A stretch of DNA of 54,153 nt, taken from positions 56,593-110,745 of the forward strand of contig JBFLWJ010000005.1 in assembly GCA_040757835.1 (NCBI GenBank). The letters run 5' to 3'. Position numbers and translations under genes: made by a program. The notes beneath the pieces were generated by a model. The model searched no databases, was not told the origin of the DNA, and saw nothing but the letters and a program-made list of their open reading frames with translations. This DNA is from Actinomycetota bacterium (lineage in GTDB: Bacteria > Actinomycetota > Geothermincolia > Geothermincolales > RBG-13-55-18). This document shows, piece after piece, positions 17,525 through 26,495 of the stretch; the stretch's first letter is position 1, and each line of letters opens with the position of its first letter.

Positions 17525-19126
17525 TCAATAGACCTCCAGCACGATCGCGGAGGAATGGCTCAGTCCGCCTGCGTCAAAGACCTCGAGAACGACCTGAAAA
17601 CGGGCAGGTATGACCGCGGGATCGTAGACGTGCTGTGCCCTGGGCCCCTCGATCACCGTGCCGTCGCCGCAGTGCCAGACGTAGCGGACGATGCCGCCAT
17701 CGGGGTCGTAGGAGGCGCTGCCGTCCATGGCCACGTAAAAGGGCGCGGGCCCGCTGTTCGCGGAGACGGAGGGCACGGCGCGGGGCGGGAGGTTGACGGC
17801 TGGAGGCGGTACCGCGGGGGGTGAGACCGGTCGCGGGGACTGTGCCGCCGGAGCCGGTGAAGGCGTGGCCATGGAGGTGGGGACCACGGATGAACCAGGC
17901 TGCTCCTGCGGCTGGCCGCCGCCGGTCTCCGCGGACGTTCCCCCGTCCGCACCGGTGCTGATGACCAGGCATACCGCATCGCCGGGCTGCAGCGGCGACC
18001 CCTCGGCGGGCTCCTGAGCCGCGACCCGTCCGGCGGACCACAACCGCGACGGTGCCTCGCGTGTGGTGCAGCGCAGTCCCAGCCCATCGAGTATCTCCTC
18101 GGCTTCCGCGGCGGTAAGTCCCTGCAGGTCCGGCAGGGTGATCCTCTCCTCGAAGGCGGCGGATTCCCGCTCCGTCTCGGGCGGCTTGCCACGGAGGAGG
18201 CCCCCTGCCGCGGCAAATGCGACCCACAGCGCCAGGCCGCCTGCGAGTATGAGCAGGAGGTTGCGGAGGAGGCGTCCGCGGGGACGCCGCGACAGGTCCA
18301 CGAGGGACGGTGAGGTCTCGTTCTCCAGGAACGAGAGGCCGCCTCCGCTTCCCGGCGGCGGCAACACGGCGCCGGCCCCGGGGACAGGTATGCCGGGGGC
18401 GGCATCGCCTTCCGCGGCCTCCAGCGCCTCCAGCAGCAGCCGCGGAGAGGAAGGCCGGCGGCGCGGGAGCGGATCTACCGCCATGCGCAGCAGGGAACTC
18501 AGGCGCTCGCCGGGCTCGGCCGGCAGCATCTCGCGCACCATGACCGCCAGGGCGTAGACGTCGGAGGTGCGCGAGCCCTCTTTCTTCCCGTCGGTCTCCG
18601 GGGCCCGGTAGGGGGAGACCCGTGACGCCAGCTCCGGCTCCAGCTCCTCCAGGACCCATGAGAAGCCCACCCGCAGGAGCTTCACGTCGCCCCTGCCGTC
18701 CAGGACCACCTGTCCCGGGTTGAGGCCCAGGTAATAGAGCCCCCTGCCGTAAGCCTCCGCCAGCACCTCCACCGCCGCGTGGACGACCTCCGCCACCTGC
18801 CGCCGCGGCAGTTCACCCGTGCCCGCCAGCACCTCGGAGAGGAGGGCTCCTCCCGTCCTCTCCCTGACCATGCAGACAAAGCCTTCTTCCTCGTCATGGT
18901 CCCAGGCGAGGAGGCTGGCTATGTGGGGCCCGTGCACGAGCATGGCCGCGTCCAGGATCTCCCCTATGCGCTGCGCCGAGACCGGGGAGTCCGCCTCCAA
19001 CTCGAGGACGTCTACCTCGACTTCCGACCCGTAGGTGCTATCGACGGCGATGTAGGTGGAAAGGGCCTTCCCCTTATGCAGCCCCTCCGTCACCCGGTAC
19101 CTGTCCGCCAGCGTCCTGCCGATCAT
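17525..19126 (-). CDS. Predicted pseudokinase with PASTA and PKD domains
   Basis: 533 residues. The N-terminal 255 residues have the layout of a bacterial Ser/Thr kinase (GRTLADRYRVTEGL...; SPYRAPE in the activation segment; SDVYALAVMVREML), but key residues are gone. There is no Gly-rich loop and no VAIK-type Lys (reads VEVDVLEL). The HRD/KPxN loop is replaced by LGLNPGQVV and DFG by RVGF. I therefore predict no catalysis. A membrane segment near residue 300 is followed by one PASTA domain (TLPDLQGLTAAEAEEILDGL...), a Pro-rich linker and a C-terminal PKD-like domain (GSASYDPDGGIVRYVWHCGDG). It probably senses or scaffolds cell-wall material. ATG 19126 has GGGGA 6 nt upstream; GTG 19132 is an alternative. 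First gene of a coupled three-gene operon. Confidence 0.85.
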   Translation of the reverse strand: MIGRTLADRYRVTEGLHKGKALSTYIAVDSTYGSEVEVDVLELEADSPVSAQRIGEILDAAMLVHGPHIASLLAWDHDEEEGFVCMVRERTGGALLSEVLAGTGELPRRQVAEVVHAAVEVLAEAYGRGLYYLGLNPGQVVLDGRGDVKLLRVGFSWVLEELEPELASRVSPYRAPETDGKKEGSRTSDVYALAVMVREMLPAEPGERLSSLLRMAVDPLPRRRPSSPRLLLEALEAAEGDAAPGIPVPGAGAVLPPPGSGGGLSFLENETSPSLVDLSRRPRGRLLRNLLLILAGGLALWVAFAAAGGLLRGKPPETERESAAFEERITLPDLQGLTAAEAEEILDGLGLRCTTREAPSRLWSAGRVAAQEPAEGSPLQPGDAVCLVISTGADGGTSAETGGGQPQEQPGSSVVPTSMATPSPAPAAQSPRPVSPPAVPPPAVNLPPRAVPSVSANSGPAPFYVAMDGSASYDPDGGIVRYVWHCGDGTVIEGPRAQHVYDPAVIPARFQVVLEVFDAGGLSHSSAIVLEVY

Positions 19127-19132
19127 TTTCAC

Positions 19133-19453
19133 TCCCCAAACCTTATAATCATGTTATATAACTTTATAATTTTTATTATCTTTGTCAAGTATTATTTTGC
19201 TGAAGCGCCTGCCGGATAGCAGCGCCAAGGCACGGGTCTCCGCGTGGTGGAAACCGTGTTGCGGGAGCGTGGCGATGCGGCGACCTCGATGCCTGCGGGG
19301 ACTTGCTCCCGGCACGGCGTGATGAGAAGCTCAGGGTGTTCTCGCGGCCGGTCCCTATGCTGGAACACGTAATAGTACCTATAATTATTAAGTAAGGCCG
19401 TCAGGGTGGGTAGCTGCGGGGGAAGGCTGAAAGCCGCTTGTTGGAGGCGTTGG
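19133..19453. promoter_or_regulatory. Divergent promoter region between the pseudokinase and PAS kinase genes
   Basis: Strikingly A/T-rich near 19141-19200. On the minus strand a perfect TTGACA (plus-strand 19183-19188) is followed by several TATAAA/TATAAT-like boxes leading to the pseudokinase start. On the plus strand a CTATAAT box lies near 19380, about 70 nt before the PAS kinase start. GGAGG at 19443-19447 sets that start with 6-nt spacing. The G/C-rich middle (19200-19370) holds no gene I can support. Confidence 0.5.
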
Positions 19454-22400
19454 ATGCGACTTAAAAGGAGGAAGCTCCCGGGGGATCCCGGCGGGAAACC
19501 ACACATCGACGGCGAGGGGCGGGCTGAAAATGCCTTCCCCCGCGGAGAGGAGCATTTTCGCAAGCTCATCGAGAACGCCATGGACCTGGTCGTTTTGCTG
19601 CTAGCGGATGGGACCATTACCTACGTAGGTCCGTCGGTATGGCATCTCCTGGGCTACGATCCCGTAGAAATGACCGGCGAGAACATCATTTCCTTCATCC
19701 ACCCCGAGGAGGTGGAGGGCGCACGCGCCGCCCTGGCCTTCGCGGCGGGCCGTCCTGGAGACACTAAATATTTCGAGCTCAGAGTACTCCACCGTGACGG
19801 CTCCTGGCGCCTGCACGAGGCCAGCGCCCGCAACCTTCTTGGCGATCCCGGCATAGGCGGATTGGTCATCAACTCCCGCGATATAACCGAACGTAAACAG
19901 GCGGAGCGACTTATCGAGTTGCAGAGGGACCTCGAAGTGAAGCTGGGGGCGACCACGGACCAGTTCGAGGCGCTCAGCGTCTCCCTGGACGTGATCCTCG
20001 AGGCGACTGGCCTCGATTGCGGCCGTATCTACATCCTCGAAAATGAAACGGGCGGATTACGGCTCGTGCAACACCGCGGCCTATCGCAAGCCTTCGTGGA
20101 TACGGCAAGATATTATGATGCGGCTTCCTCGCAAACCGCATTGGTCAGAGCGGGCGAAGTGCTATTCTTGAGCTACGAGGAATCCCCGGCAGAGAAGACC
20201 GGTGCCCATGTCGAAGAGGGGCTCAAGGTTGGCGCCTTTTCTCCCATTATCGTTGAGGGCCAAATCATAGGCTGTATTGACCTGGCGTCGCACGAGATGG
20301 AGGAGGTCCCGGCGGTCACCCGGAACATCCTCGAGATCATGCTGGGCCGGGTCGGTCAGATCCTGGCCCGCATCCGCCTCAATGCCGCCATACGCAAGTC
20401 CGAGGAGCGCTACCGCCTGCTGCACGACTACGCAGGCGAGGCGATCTTTACCTTCGATCGTGATCTCGTGCTGCGTAGCGTGAACCACGCCACCGTCGAG
20501 AAGATCGGGTATGGCCGGGAGGAGATACAGGGGCGCAACGTGCTGGAGCTCGGCGTCCTGCACCCGGACGACCACGCGAGGGTGGTGAGAAGCATCGAGA
20601 GGCTCTTCGCGGGGGAGAGCCCCACCAAGAACAGATTACGCCTCATAGCCAAAGACGGATCCGTGAAACTGTTCGATGTCACTTCGGCGGGCATCTTCGA
20701 TGACGAGGGTAATATAGTCGCCGTCTCGAACGTCGCCCTGGACATCACGGAACAGGCGAAGGCGGAAGAAGCCCTGAGGCGGAGCGAGGAGTATTTCCGC
20801 GCTCTGATCGAGAAATCAACCGATGTAATAACCATCCTCGATGCCACCGGGGTGATTATCTACGAGAGTCCATCCCTGCAGCAGTTCCTGGGTTACCGTC
20901 CCGAGGAGTTGACAGGCAGGAACGTCTTCGACTACCTGCACCCCGATGATACCCCCGTGGCCCTTGCCGCCTTCTGGAAGGGACTGGACATCCCCGGCGA
21001 CTCCTCCTACATAGAGGTACGTTTCAGGCATAAGGACGGGTCCTGGCGCTGGTTCGGGGGGACGGGAAGAAACCTGCTCGACGATCCGGCGGTGCACGGT
21101 ATCCTGCTCAATTCCCACGATATAACGGAGCGCGTGGAGATCGAACATGCGCTCTTGGACAGCAAGAGGGCGCAGGTCACGCTCTTGAGCAACCTTCCCG
21201 GCATGGCCTACCGCTGCCGCGTCGACCCCGACTGGACCATGGAATTCGTCAGCGAGGGAAGCTTCGAGCTCACAGGGTACAGACCCGAGGAACTCGTCGA
21301 TGATCCGCAGGTCGCTTTTGGTTCGCATCTCATCCGGCCGGACTTCCGTGAATACGTGCAGCGTGAGGTGCAGGAGGCCCTGAAGATGGACCGCGCCTAC
21401 GAGTTGGTCTACCCGATAACAACCCGGCAGGGTACGGAGAAGTGGGTGTGGGAGCGGGGGAGAGGTGTCCACTATCCGCGGGGGAACATCTTCATCGAGG
21501 GATTCATCAGCGATATAACCGACCGTAAGCAGGCGGAGGAAGCATTGCGCATCCAGCGCGACCTGGCTTTCAGATTGAGCGGGGAGAGCGATCTTGCCAG
21601 TGTTTTGAAGGTGTCTCTCCGGGCAATCCTGGATACGAGCGGCCTGGAAAGCGGTGCCGTCTACCTGGTTGACGAGGAGACAGGGGCGCTTGACCTCGCG
21701 TTCTCGCTCGGGCTCTCGAGAGATTTCGTGGAGAGCGCGAGGCACCTGGAAGCCGACTCGGCCCAGGCAGCCGTCGTCAGGGAAGGCCGAGCGGTATTCG
21801 GCAGGGTAAGAGGCGCCGAGCTGGCCATGAGCGATAGGTTAAACGCAGAAGGCATCAAGTCCGTCTACATTGTGCCTATACTCCACGAGGGCCGTGCCGT
21901 CGGATCGGTTCTCGTATCCTCCCATACCTCTGAAGAGATCTCCCAACACGTACGGGATATCGTAGAGATCCTGGCGGGCCAGATCGCCCAGGCCGTGGCG
22001 CGTGCGAGGTTGATCTCCGCCCTGGGAGATTCTGAGAAAAAATACCGGCTCCTCCACGATCATGCCGGGGAGGCCATCTTCACCTACGACCGGGAATTGA
22101 GGCTCACGAGCATCAATCGCATCGCCTGCGAGGAGATAGGCTTCTCAGAAGAGGAGTTGCTTGGAAGAAGCGTCCTGGACCTGGGCATAATCTATGACGA
22201 AGATATGGAGGTTACGGAGCGCAACATAGAAGAGTTGCTCTCTAAAGAAAGAGAGGTTGTGCGAGAGGAGATCAGGTTCCGCCACCGGGACGGCAGCATC
22301 ATCATAGCCGACGTGTCCTCGGCGGCCCTCTATGACGATAACGGCGAAGTGATGGCCATTACCAACATCGCGACGGACGTGACCGAGCAACGCCGAGCGG

Positions 22401-24253
22401 AGGAGGCTCTGAAGACATCTGAGACTACATACCGGGAGATCTTCAATGCCGCTAACGACGGTATCTTCGTGCACGACCTGGAGACGGGAGCCATCCTGGA
22501 CGTAAACGAGAAGATGGGCGAGATGTACGGGGTCTCCCGGATCGAAGCGTTAGGTATGGGCGTGGAGGACTTGAGCTCCGGCGTGCATCCGTATACCGGG
22601 AAAGAAGCCGCGGAACTGGTCCGTAAAGCTGCTGCCGGAGAGCCCCAACTCTTCGAGTGGCACGCAAAAGATGCGAACGGCCGTCTTTTCTGGGTGGAGG
22701 TCAGCCTCAAGCGGGCGGTCATCGCGGGAACGGACAGGGTTCTGGCTCTGGTGAGGGATATCAGCGAGAGGAAGAAGTCAGAAGAGGCACTGAGGAGCAG
22801 CGAGGAGAGATACCGCGCCACCTTCGAGTCCACCGGCACGGCCATGGGTATAATCGAATCGGACGGCAGTATCTCCGTGACCAACTCCGAGTTCGAGAGA
22901 TTAGTCGGTTATACCCAGAAAGAGATCGAGGGCAGGAAGAGGTACTGGGAATTCGTGCACCCTGATGACGTAGGGACGATGAAAGCCTATGCCAGGGATA
23001 TGGTCAGCGGGGAGTTGCCCATGCCGTTCCAATACGAATGCAGGTTGCGGCATCGGGAGGGAGGAACGCTGACGGTACTGGTTAGCGTGAACGCCCTGCC
23101 GGGCACCACGAAGAGCGTGGTCTCCCTGATAGATATCACGGACCGCAAACTCGCGGAGGAAGTGCTGCGCAAGAGCGAGGAACAATACCGCGCCACCTTC
23201 GAGACCACGGGCACGGCGATGTTCCTGGTCGAAGAGAACGCCGTCCTTTCGGGTGCCAACCGGGAGATGGAGAAGATCTTCGGTTACTCTCGCGATGAAG
23301 TAGTCGGCAAGATGAAGTATATGCAGCTCGTGATGCCCGAGGAAGTCGATAAGGTAAAGCGAATGTCCTCCAGGATATTGCGGGGAGAACTCGAGGGCCC
23401 CATACAATACGAGATCAAGGCGAGGCATAAGAGCGGCAGGGCTGTCGACGCTCTGATTAATATAAATACAATACCAGGGACGGGCAAGAGCGTGGTATCA
23501 CTCATCGATATATCCATGAATAAAGCATATGAACGCCAGCTAGAGGAGAACGCGGAGCAGATGCGTGACTTCCTGGATGTCGCGGCCCATGAACTGCGCC
23601 ATCCGGCCACTCTGCTCAAGGGCTACGCCATGACCCTGGAGAAACGGGGAGCGGAGATCGGTGATGAAAACCGGCAGGCTTGCTTGCAGGGGATCGAGGC
23701 GGGCGCCGATCGCCTCGTATATGTTGTGGATGAGTTGTTGAACGCGTCCCGCCTCCAGCGCGGCAGATTCTCCATCACCAGGGAGGAAGCGCCTCTGGAA
23801 GCTATCGCCATGAAAGCGGTAGAGGAGATAAGGCTGCGGGGAACGGGCCGGGACATATCGCTGGAATTGCCCGACGACATGAGTATGGCCAGCGTCGACA
23901 CCGACAGCATGATGCGCCTGTTCATCATACTCCTGGACAACGCGGTCAAGTATTCGCCTCATGGATCGGCGGTCGAGCTGAAGGGAGAGGTGGGGAGCGG
24001 AGAAATGATCTTCTCGGTCATGGACCGGGGTGTGGGCATCCCACTCAAGGACCGGGAGAAGGTCTTCGATCGCTTCTTCCAGGTCGGCAGCGTGCGGCAT
24101 CATAGCGGCCCTGGCCTGGGGCTGGGGTTGTACATAGGCAAGCGCATCGTCGAAGCGCACGGGGGCCGCATCTGGTATGAGCCGCGGGTGGGCGGCGGCT
24201 CCATCTTCAGATTCTCCGTGCCCACCGCCCCGTACCCGGGGAAGAGCCGGTAA
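19454..24253 (+). CDS. Multi-PAS/GAF hybrid sensor histidine kinase
   Basis: 1599 residues with no signal peptide or membrane segment, so a cytoplasmic sensor. In order: PAS (about 35-155), GAF (about 160-315), three PAS (about 320-700), GAF (about 705-855), four PAS (about 860-1355), HisKA with the phospho-acceptor in DVAAHELRHPATLLKGY (about 1370) and an HATPase domain. The HATPase domain has DNAVKYSP (N box), DRGVGIP (G1) and GPGLGLGLYI (G2). The two GAF-PAS stretches are alike (RYRLLHDYAGEAIFTFDRD versus KYRLLHDHAGEAIFTYDRE), and the last two PAS domains are near copies. Growth by internal duplication is the likely cause. No response regulator is adjacent, so it is an orphan; ligands are unknown. 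ATG 19454 is preferred over an upstream GTG because GGAGG lies 6 nt before it. Confidence 0.93.
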   Translation: MRLKRRKLPGDPGGKPHIDGEGRAENAFPRGEEHFRKLIENAMDLVVLLLADGTITYVGPSVWHLLGYDPVEMTGENIISFIHPEEVEGARAALAFAAGRPGDTKYFELRVLHRDGSWRLHEASARNLLGDPGIGGLVINSRDITERKQAERLIELQRDLEVKLGATTDQFEALSVSLDVILEATGLDCGRIYILENETGGLRLVQHRGLSQAFVDTARYYDAASSQTALVRAGEVLFLSYEESPAEKTGAHVEEGLKVGAFSPIIVEGQIIGCIDLASHEMEEVPAVTRNILEIMLGRVGQILARIRLNAAIRKSEERYRLLHDYAGEAIFTFDRDLVLRSVNHATVEKIGYGREEIQGRNVLELGVLHPDDHARVVRSIERLFAGESPTKNRLRLIAKDGSVKLFDVTSAGIFDDEGNIVAVSNVALDITEQAKAEEALRRSEEYFRALIEKSTDVITILDATGVIIYESPSLQQFLGYRPEELTGRNVFDYLHPDDTPVALAAFWKGLDIPGDSSYIEVRFRHKDGSWRWFGGTGRNLLDDPAVHGILLNSHDITERVEIEHALLDSKRAQVTLLSNLPGMAYRCRVDPDWTMEFVSEGSFELTGYRPEELVDDPQVAFGSHLIRPDFREYVQREVQEALKMDRAYELVYPITTRQGTEKWVWERGRGVHYPRGNIFIEGFISDITDRKQAEEALRIQRDLAFRLSGESDLASVLKVSLRAILDTSGLESGAVYLVDEETGALDLAFSLGLSRDFVESARHLEADSAQAAVVREGRAVFGRVRGAELAMSDRLNAEGIKSVYIVPILHEGRAVGSVLVSSHTSEEISQHVRDIVEILAGQIAQAVARARLISALGDSEKKYRLLHDHAGEAIFTYDRELRLTSINRIACEEIGFSEEELLGRSVLDLGIIYDEDMEVTERNIEELLSKEREVVREEIRFRHRDGSIIIADVSSAALYDDNGEVMAITNIATDVTEQRRAEEALKTSETTYREIFNAANDGIFVHDLETGAILDVNEKMGEMYGVSRIEALGMGVEDLSSGVHPYTGKEAAELVRKAAAGEPQLFEWHAKDANGRLFWVEVSLKRAVIAGTDRVLALVRDISERKKSEEALRSSEERYRATFESTGTAMGIIESDGSISVTNSEFERLVGYTQKEIEGRKRYWEFVHPDDVGTMKAYARDMVSGELPMPFQYECRLRHREGGTLTVLVSVNALPGTTKSVVSLIDITDRKLAEEVLRKSEEQYRATFETTGTAMFLVEENAVLSGANREMEKIFGYSRDEVVGKMKYMQLVMPEEVDKVKRMSSRILRGELEGPIQYEIKARHKSGRAVDALININTIPGTGKSVVSLIDISMNKAYERQLEENAEQMRDFLDVAAHELRHPATLLKGYAMTLEKRGAEIGDENRQACLQGIEAGADRLVYVVDELLNASRLQRGRFSITREEAPLEAIAMKAVEEIRLRGTGRDISLELPDDMSMASVDTDSMMRLFIILLDNAVKYSPHGSAVELKGEVGSGEMIFSVMDRGVGIPLKDREKVFDRFFQVGSVRHHSGPGLGLGLYIGKRIVEAHGGRIWYEPRVGGGSIFRFSVPTAPYPGKSR

Positions 24254-24330
24254 GAGGACCCGCCCGACGGCGCTCGCGCTAACGGCGGCTGGTACCGGCA
24301 TTATCCTGCTGAATGTCCTGTAGAGGGAAC

Positions 24331-24414
24331 GGGGTCAAGGCTTCTTGTTTGTTACATTCCACCTGACGTATCTACAAGGTCCCAGGATACACGAATGCAA
24401 GAAACAAGACCCCC
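24331..24414. repeat. Degenerate REPIN-like palindrome
   Basis: Imperfect inverted repeat. Both ends carry GGGGTC, followed by TTGTTTnTTnCATTC on each side (two mismatches), with an extra AAGGCTTC next to the left end. It lies between the PAS kinase and the convergent hydrolase and shares the GGGGTC end with the other palindromes of the window. Confidence 0.55.
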
Positions 24415-24441
24415 GACCAACGGTGAACAGATCGCAGCGTA

Positions 24442-26334
24442 TCAGTATGAATCCGGCACCACCGGGAGGATGACGCGCGACGCCGCCCCCGCACGGCTGT
24501 GCAGCAGTATCATGCTGTACCCCCAAGACGGCCAGCAGGTGACGAGGTCCGCCGTGGAAACCACCAGCCTGATGCGGCTTCCGGCCTCGAAGCGATGGTA
24601 GCACGCCTGCATCTCCACCGGGCTCTGCGGACTCATCAGCTTCCATACCTTGCCGGCATCGGCGAGCCCCTCGTAGTTGTGCCCCTCGTAGAAGCCGCGG
24701 CTTATGAGTATCTCCTCGCCATCCGGGGTGACCTCGTAGAGCCAGGGTATCAACTGCGCGAACACGGACGATGACTGGTAGTAGGGCTCGAAGCGGGGGG
24801 GACCCATGATGGTCACGTCCTCCCGCAACGGCTCGCTGGTGAAGTCCGTCTCGGTGAAGGGTATCTCCAGGAGCTTCAACCTGCGCGGCATGTCCATGAC
24901 CTCTCCCCCCATGAGCTGCGGGGCATCCTGGAAATAGGGGAGGGAGACGGAGCCGGTGAGCCCCATGTTCAGAAGCAGGTTGTACCCGAAGGCCCGCGTG
25001 GGGCCGGAAGTGGTGAGCGTGGCGCGGCCGTCGCGGCCCGCTCCCCCCAGGAAGTACGATACCTGCTCCGTGCCCGGGACGGGATAGGCCCCCGCCTCGC
25101 CGTAGTCACCGGGGGCGTGGTCGCGGTAGAAGGCCACCGGCGCCTCGTCCTCGACCCCGTTCTCGATCCCCTTGAGGAAGCGGTCGAACCACTTGTCCAC
25201 CTGCTCCAGCACCCACGCGCTCTCGGGGCTGCCCAGGCCCTCGACCGGGTAGGGCCCGGGGTAGCACCCCAGGTGGCCGTGGTTGGTGATGATGATGCGC
25301 TTGGGGGCTTCCGTGTATTCGTAGGCCATGAGCCCCTCGTTGGCGTAGAAGAGGTCGTCGTTCCACCCGGCCAGGATCAGCATGGGTGCGGTGATGGGAT
25401 GCTCCACCACCCCGTCGTACTCCTCGTCGCACCAGTACCGCGCGGAGCGCTGCTTGAGCCAGCCGCGGGCGAACCACTCGTCCTTTACGCGCCGCTCCAT
25501 GGCTATCCCGTAGACGTAGGGGAGGTCGTTGCTGAGGCTGGTGACGGGCGGGATCAACTTCCACATGGCGGCGAGGATCGCCTGCAGCTTCTGCCAGCCG
25601 TCGGACCTCTGGTCCATGGAGATGGCCAGCATGTTCATCATGAACCCCGACAGCTCGCCCATATAGGTCATGCCCAGCAGGCCTGAGACCCAGAAGAGCT
25701 TGAGCACGTCGTTGGGATAGAGGGAGAACTGCAAGTCGAAGGAGCCATGCATGGGGACCACGGCCCGGATACGCTCGTCCCCCGGGTCACCGGGGCGGGG
25801 GTCCTTGCGGGGGGCCATGAGATAGGAGAAGCAGCCGCCCATGGAGGCGCCGGTGATGCCTGCCACGGCGCCCTTGTCGTCGGTGAGGAGGGGGAAACGG
25901 CCGTCGCCCTCGAGCAGGCTGATGATATGGCTCACGTCCTTCATCTCGTGCTCGGGGTCCATGCACCCCACCTCGCCCCCGGCCCCGAACCAGCCCCTCG
26001 CGGTGAAGGCCACGCCCACATAGCCCTTGGCGGCGTAGTACTCCGCCGCCCACTCGGCCATGGACTTGTCCATGGTCCAGCCGTGGACGACGAGGATGGC
26101 CGGGAAGACCTCCCCGGGGTCCGCGTCCTCTGGATAGTACACGGACACCGGCAGGGTGATGCCGTCCCACATGGTCCAGTCCTCGGTGATCTTCGCCACC
26201 TCGTGGCCGGAGGCCGTCTCGGAGGCTGCTTCCGTGGGCGCGGCAGCCGCCGGCACGACCGTGCCGCCCAGCGGCAGGACCAGCAACAGGACCAGGAACA
26301 GGACAAGGATGGAGCATGGCCGGAACTTCGTCAT
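24442..26334 (-). CDS. Exported CocE/NonD (S15-type) alpha/beta hydrolase
   Basis: 630 residues with a clear signal peptide (SILVLFLVLLLVLPLGGTVVPAAAA) and an alpha/beta hydrolase domain of the X-Pro dipeptidyl-peptidase/CocE group. Motifs seen are PAILVVHGWTMD, the nucleophile elbow GITGASMGG, the acid region LILAGWNDDLFYANEG and the catalytic His in ITNHGHLG. The last 230 residues form the jelly-roll domain typical of the group, with the ending RIRLVVSTADL. Members cleave esters or N-terminal dipeptides, and the substrate here is unknown. ATG 26334 has GGGGGG 6 nt upstream; an ATG one codon earlier is possible. The 160 nt between it and the next gene's stop hold nothing recognised. Confidence 0.88.
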   Translation of the reverse strand: MTKFRPCSILVLFLVLLLVLPLGGTVVPAAAAPTEAASETASGHEVAKITEDWTMWDGITLPVSVYYPEDADPGEVFPAILVVHGWTMDKSMAEWAAEYYAAKGYVGVAFTARGWFGAGGEVGCMDPEHEMKDVSHIISLLEGDGRFPLLTDDKGAVAGITGASMGGCFSYLMAPRKDPRPGDPGDERIRAVVPMHGSFDLQFSLYPNDVLKLFWVSGLLGMTYMGELSGFMMNMLAISMDQRSDGWQKLQAILAAMWKLIPPVTSLSNDLPYVYGIAMERRVKDEWFARGWLKQRSARYWCDEEYDGVVEHPITAPMLILAGWNDDLFYANEGLMAYEYTEAPKRIIITNHGHLGCYPGPYPVEGLGSPESAWVLEQVDKWFDRFLKGIENGVEDEAPVAFYRDHAPGDYGEAGAYPVPGTEQVSYFLGGAGRDGRATLTTSGPTRAFGYNLLLNMGLTGSVSLPYFQDAPQLMGGEVMDMPRRLKLLEIPFTETDFTSEPLREDVTIMGPPRFEPYYQSSSVFAQLIPWLYEVTPDGEEILISRGFYEGHNYEGLADAGKVWKLMSPQSPVEMQACYHRFEAGSRIRLVVSTADLVTCWPSWGYSMILLHSRAGAASRVILPVVPDSY

Positions 26335-26495
26335 CATAATCCCCCCTCATGCGCGCAAGCTTGCGTCCTCAAAGCCGGAAAGGTGCAGGGCTCTGGTGCG
26401 ACTCGATGGTATTCCCCCGCTCCCAGGGTAGCAAAACCCCGCGGCGAAAGGAAGCGTTTTCAGACATATCGCGCCGCCGTATTCAGGCGTGCCGG

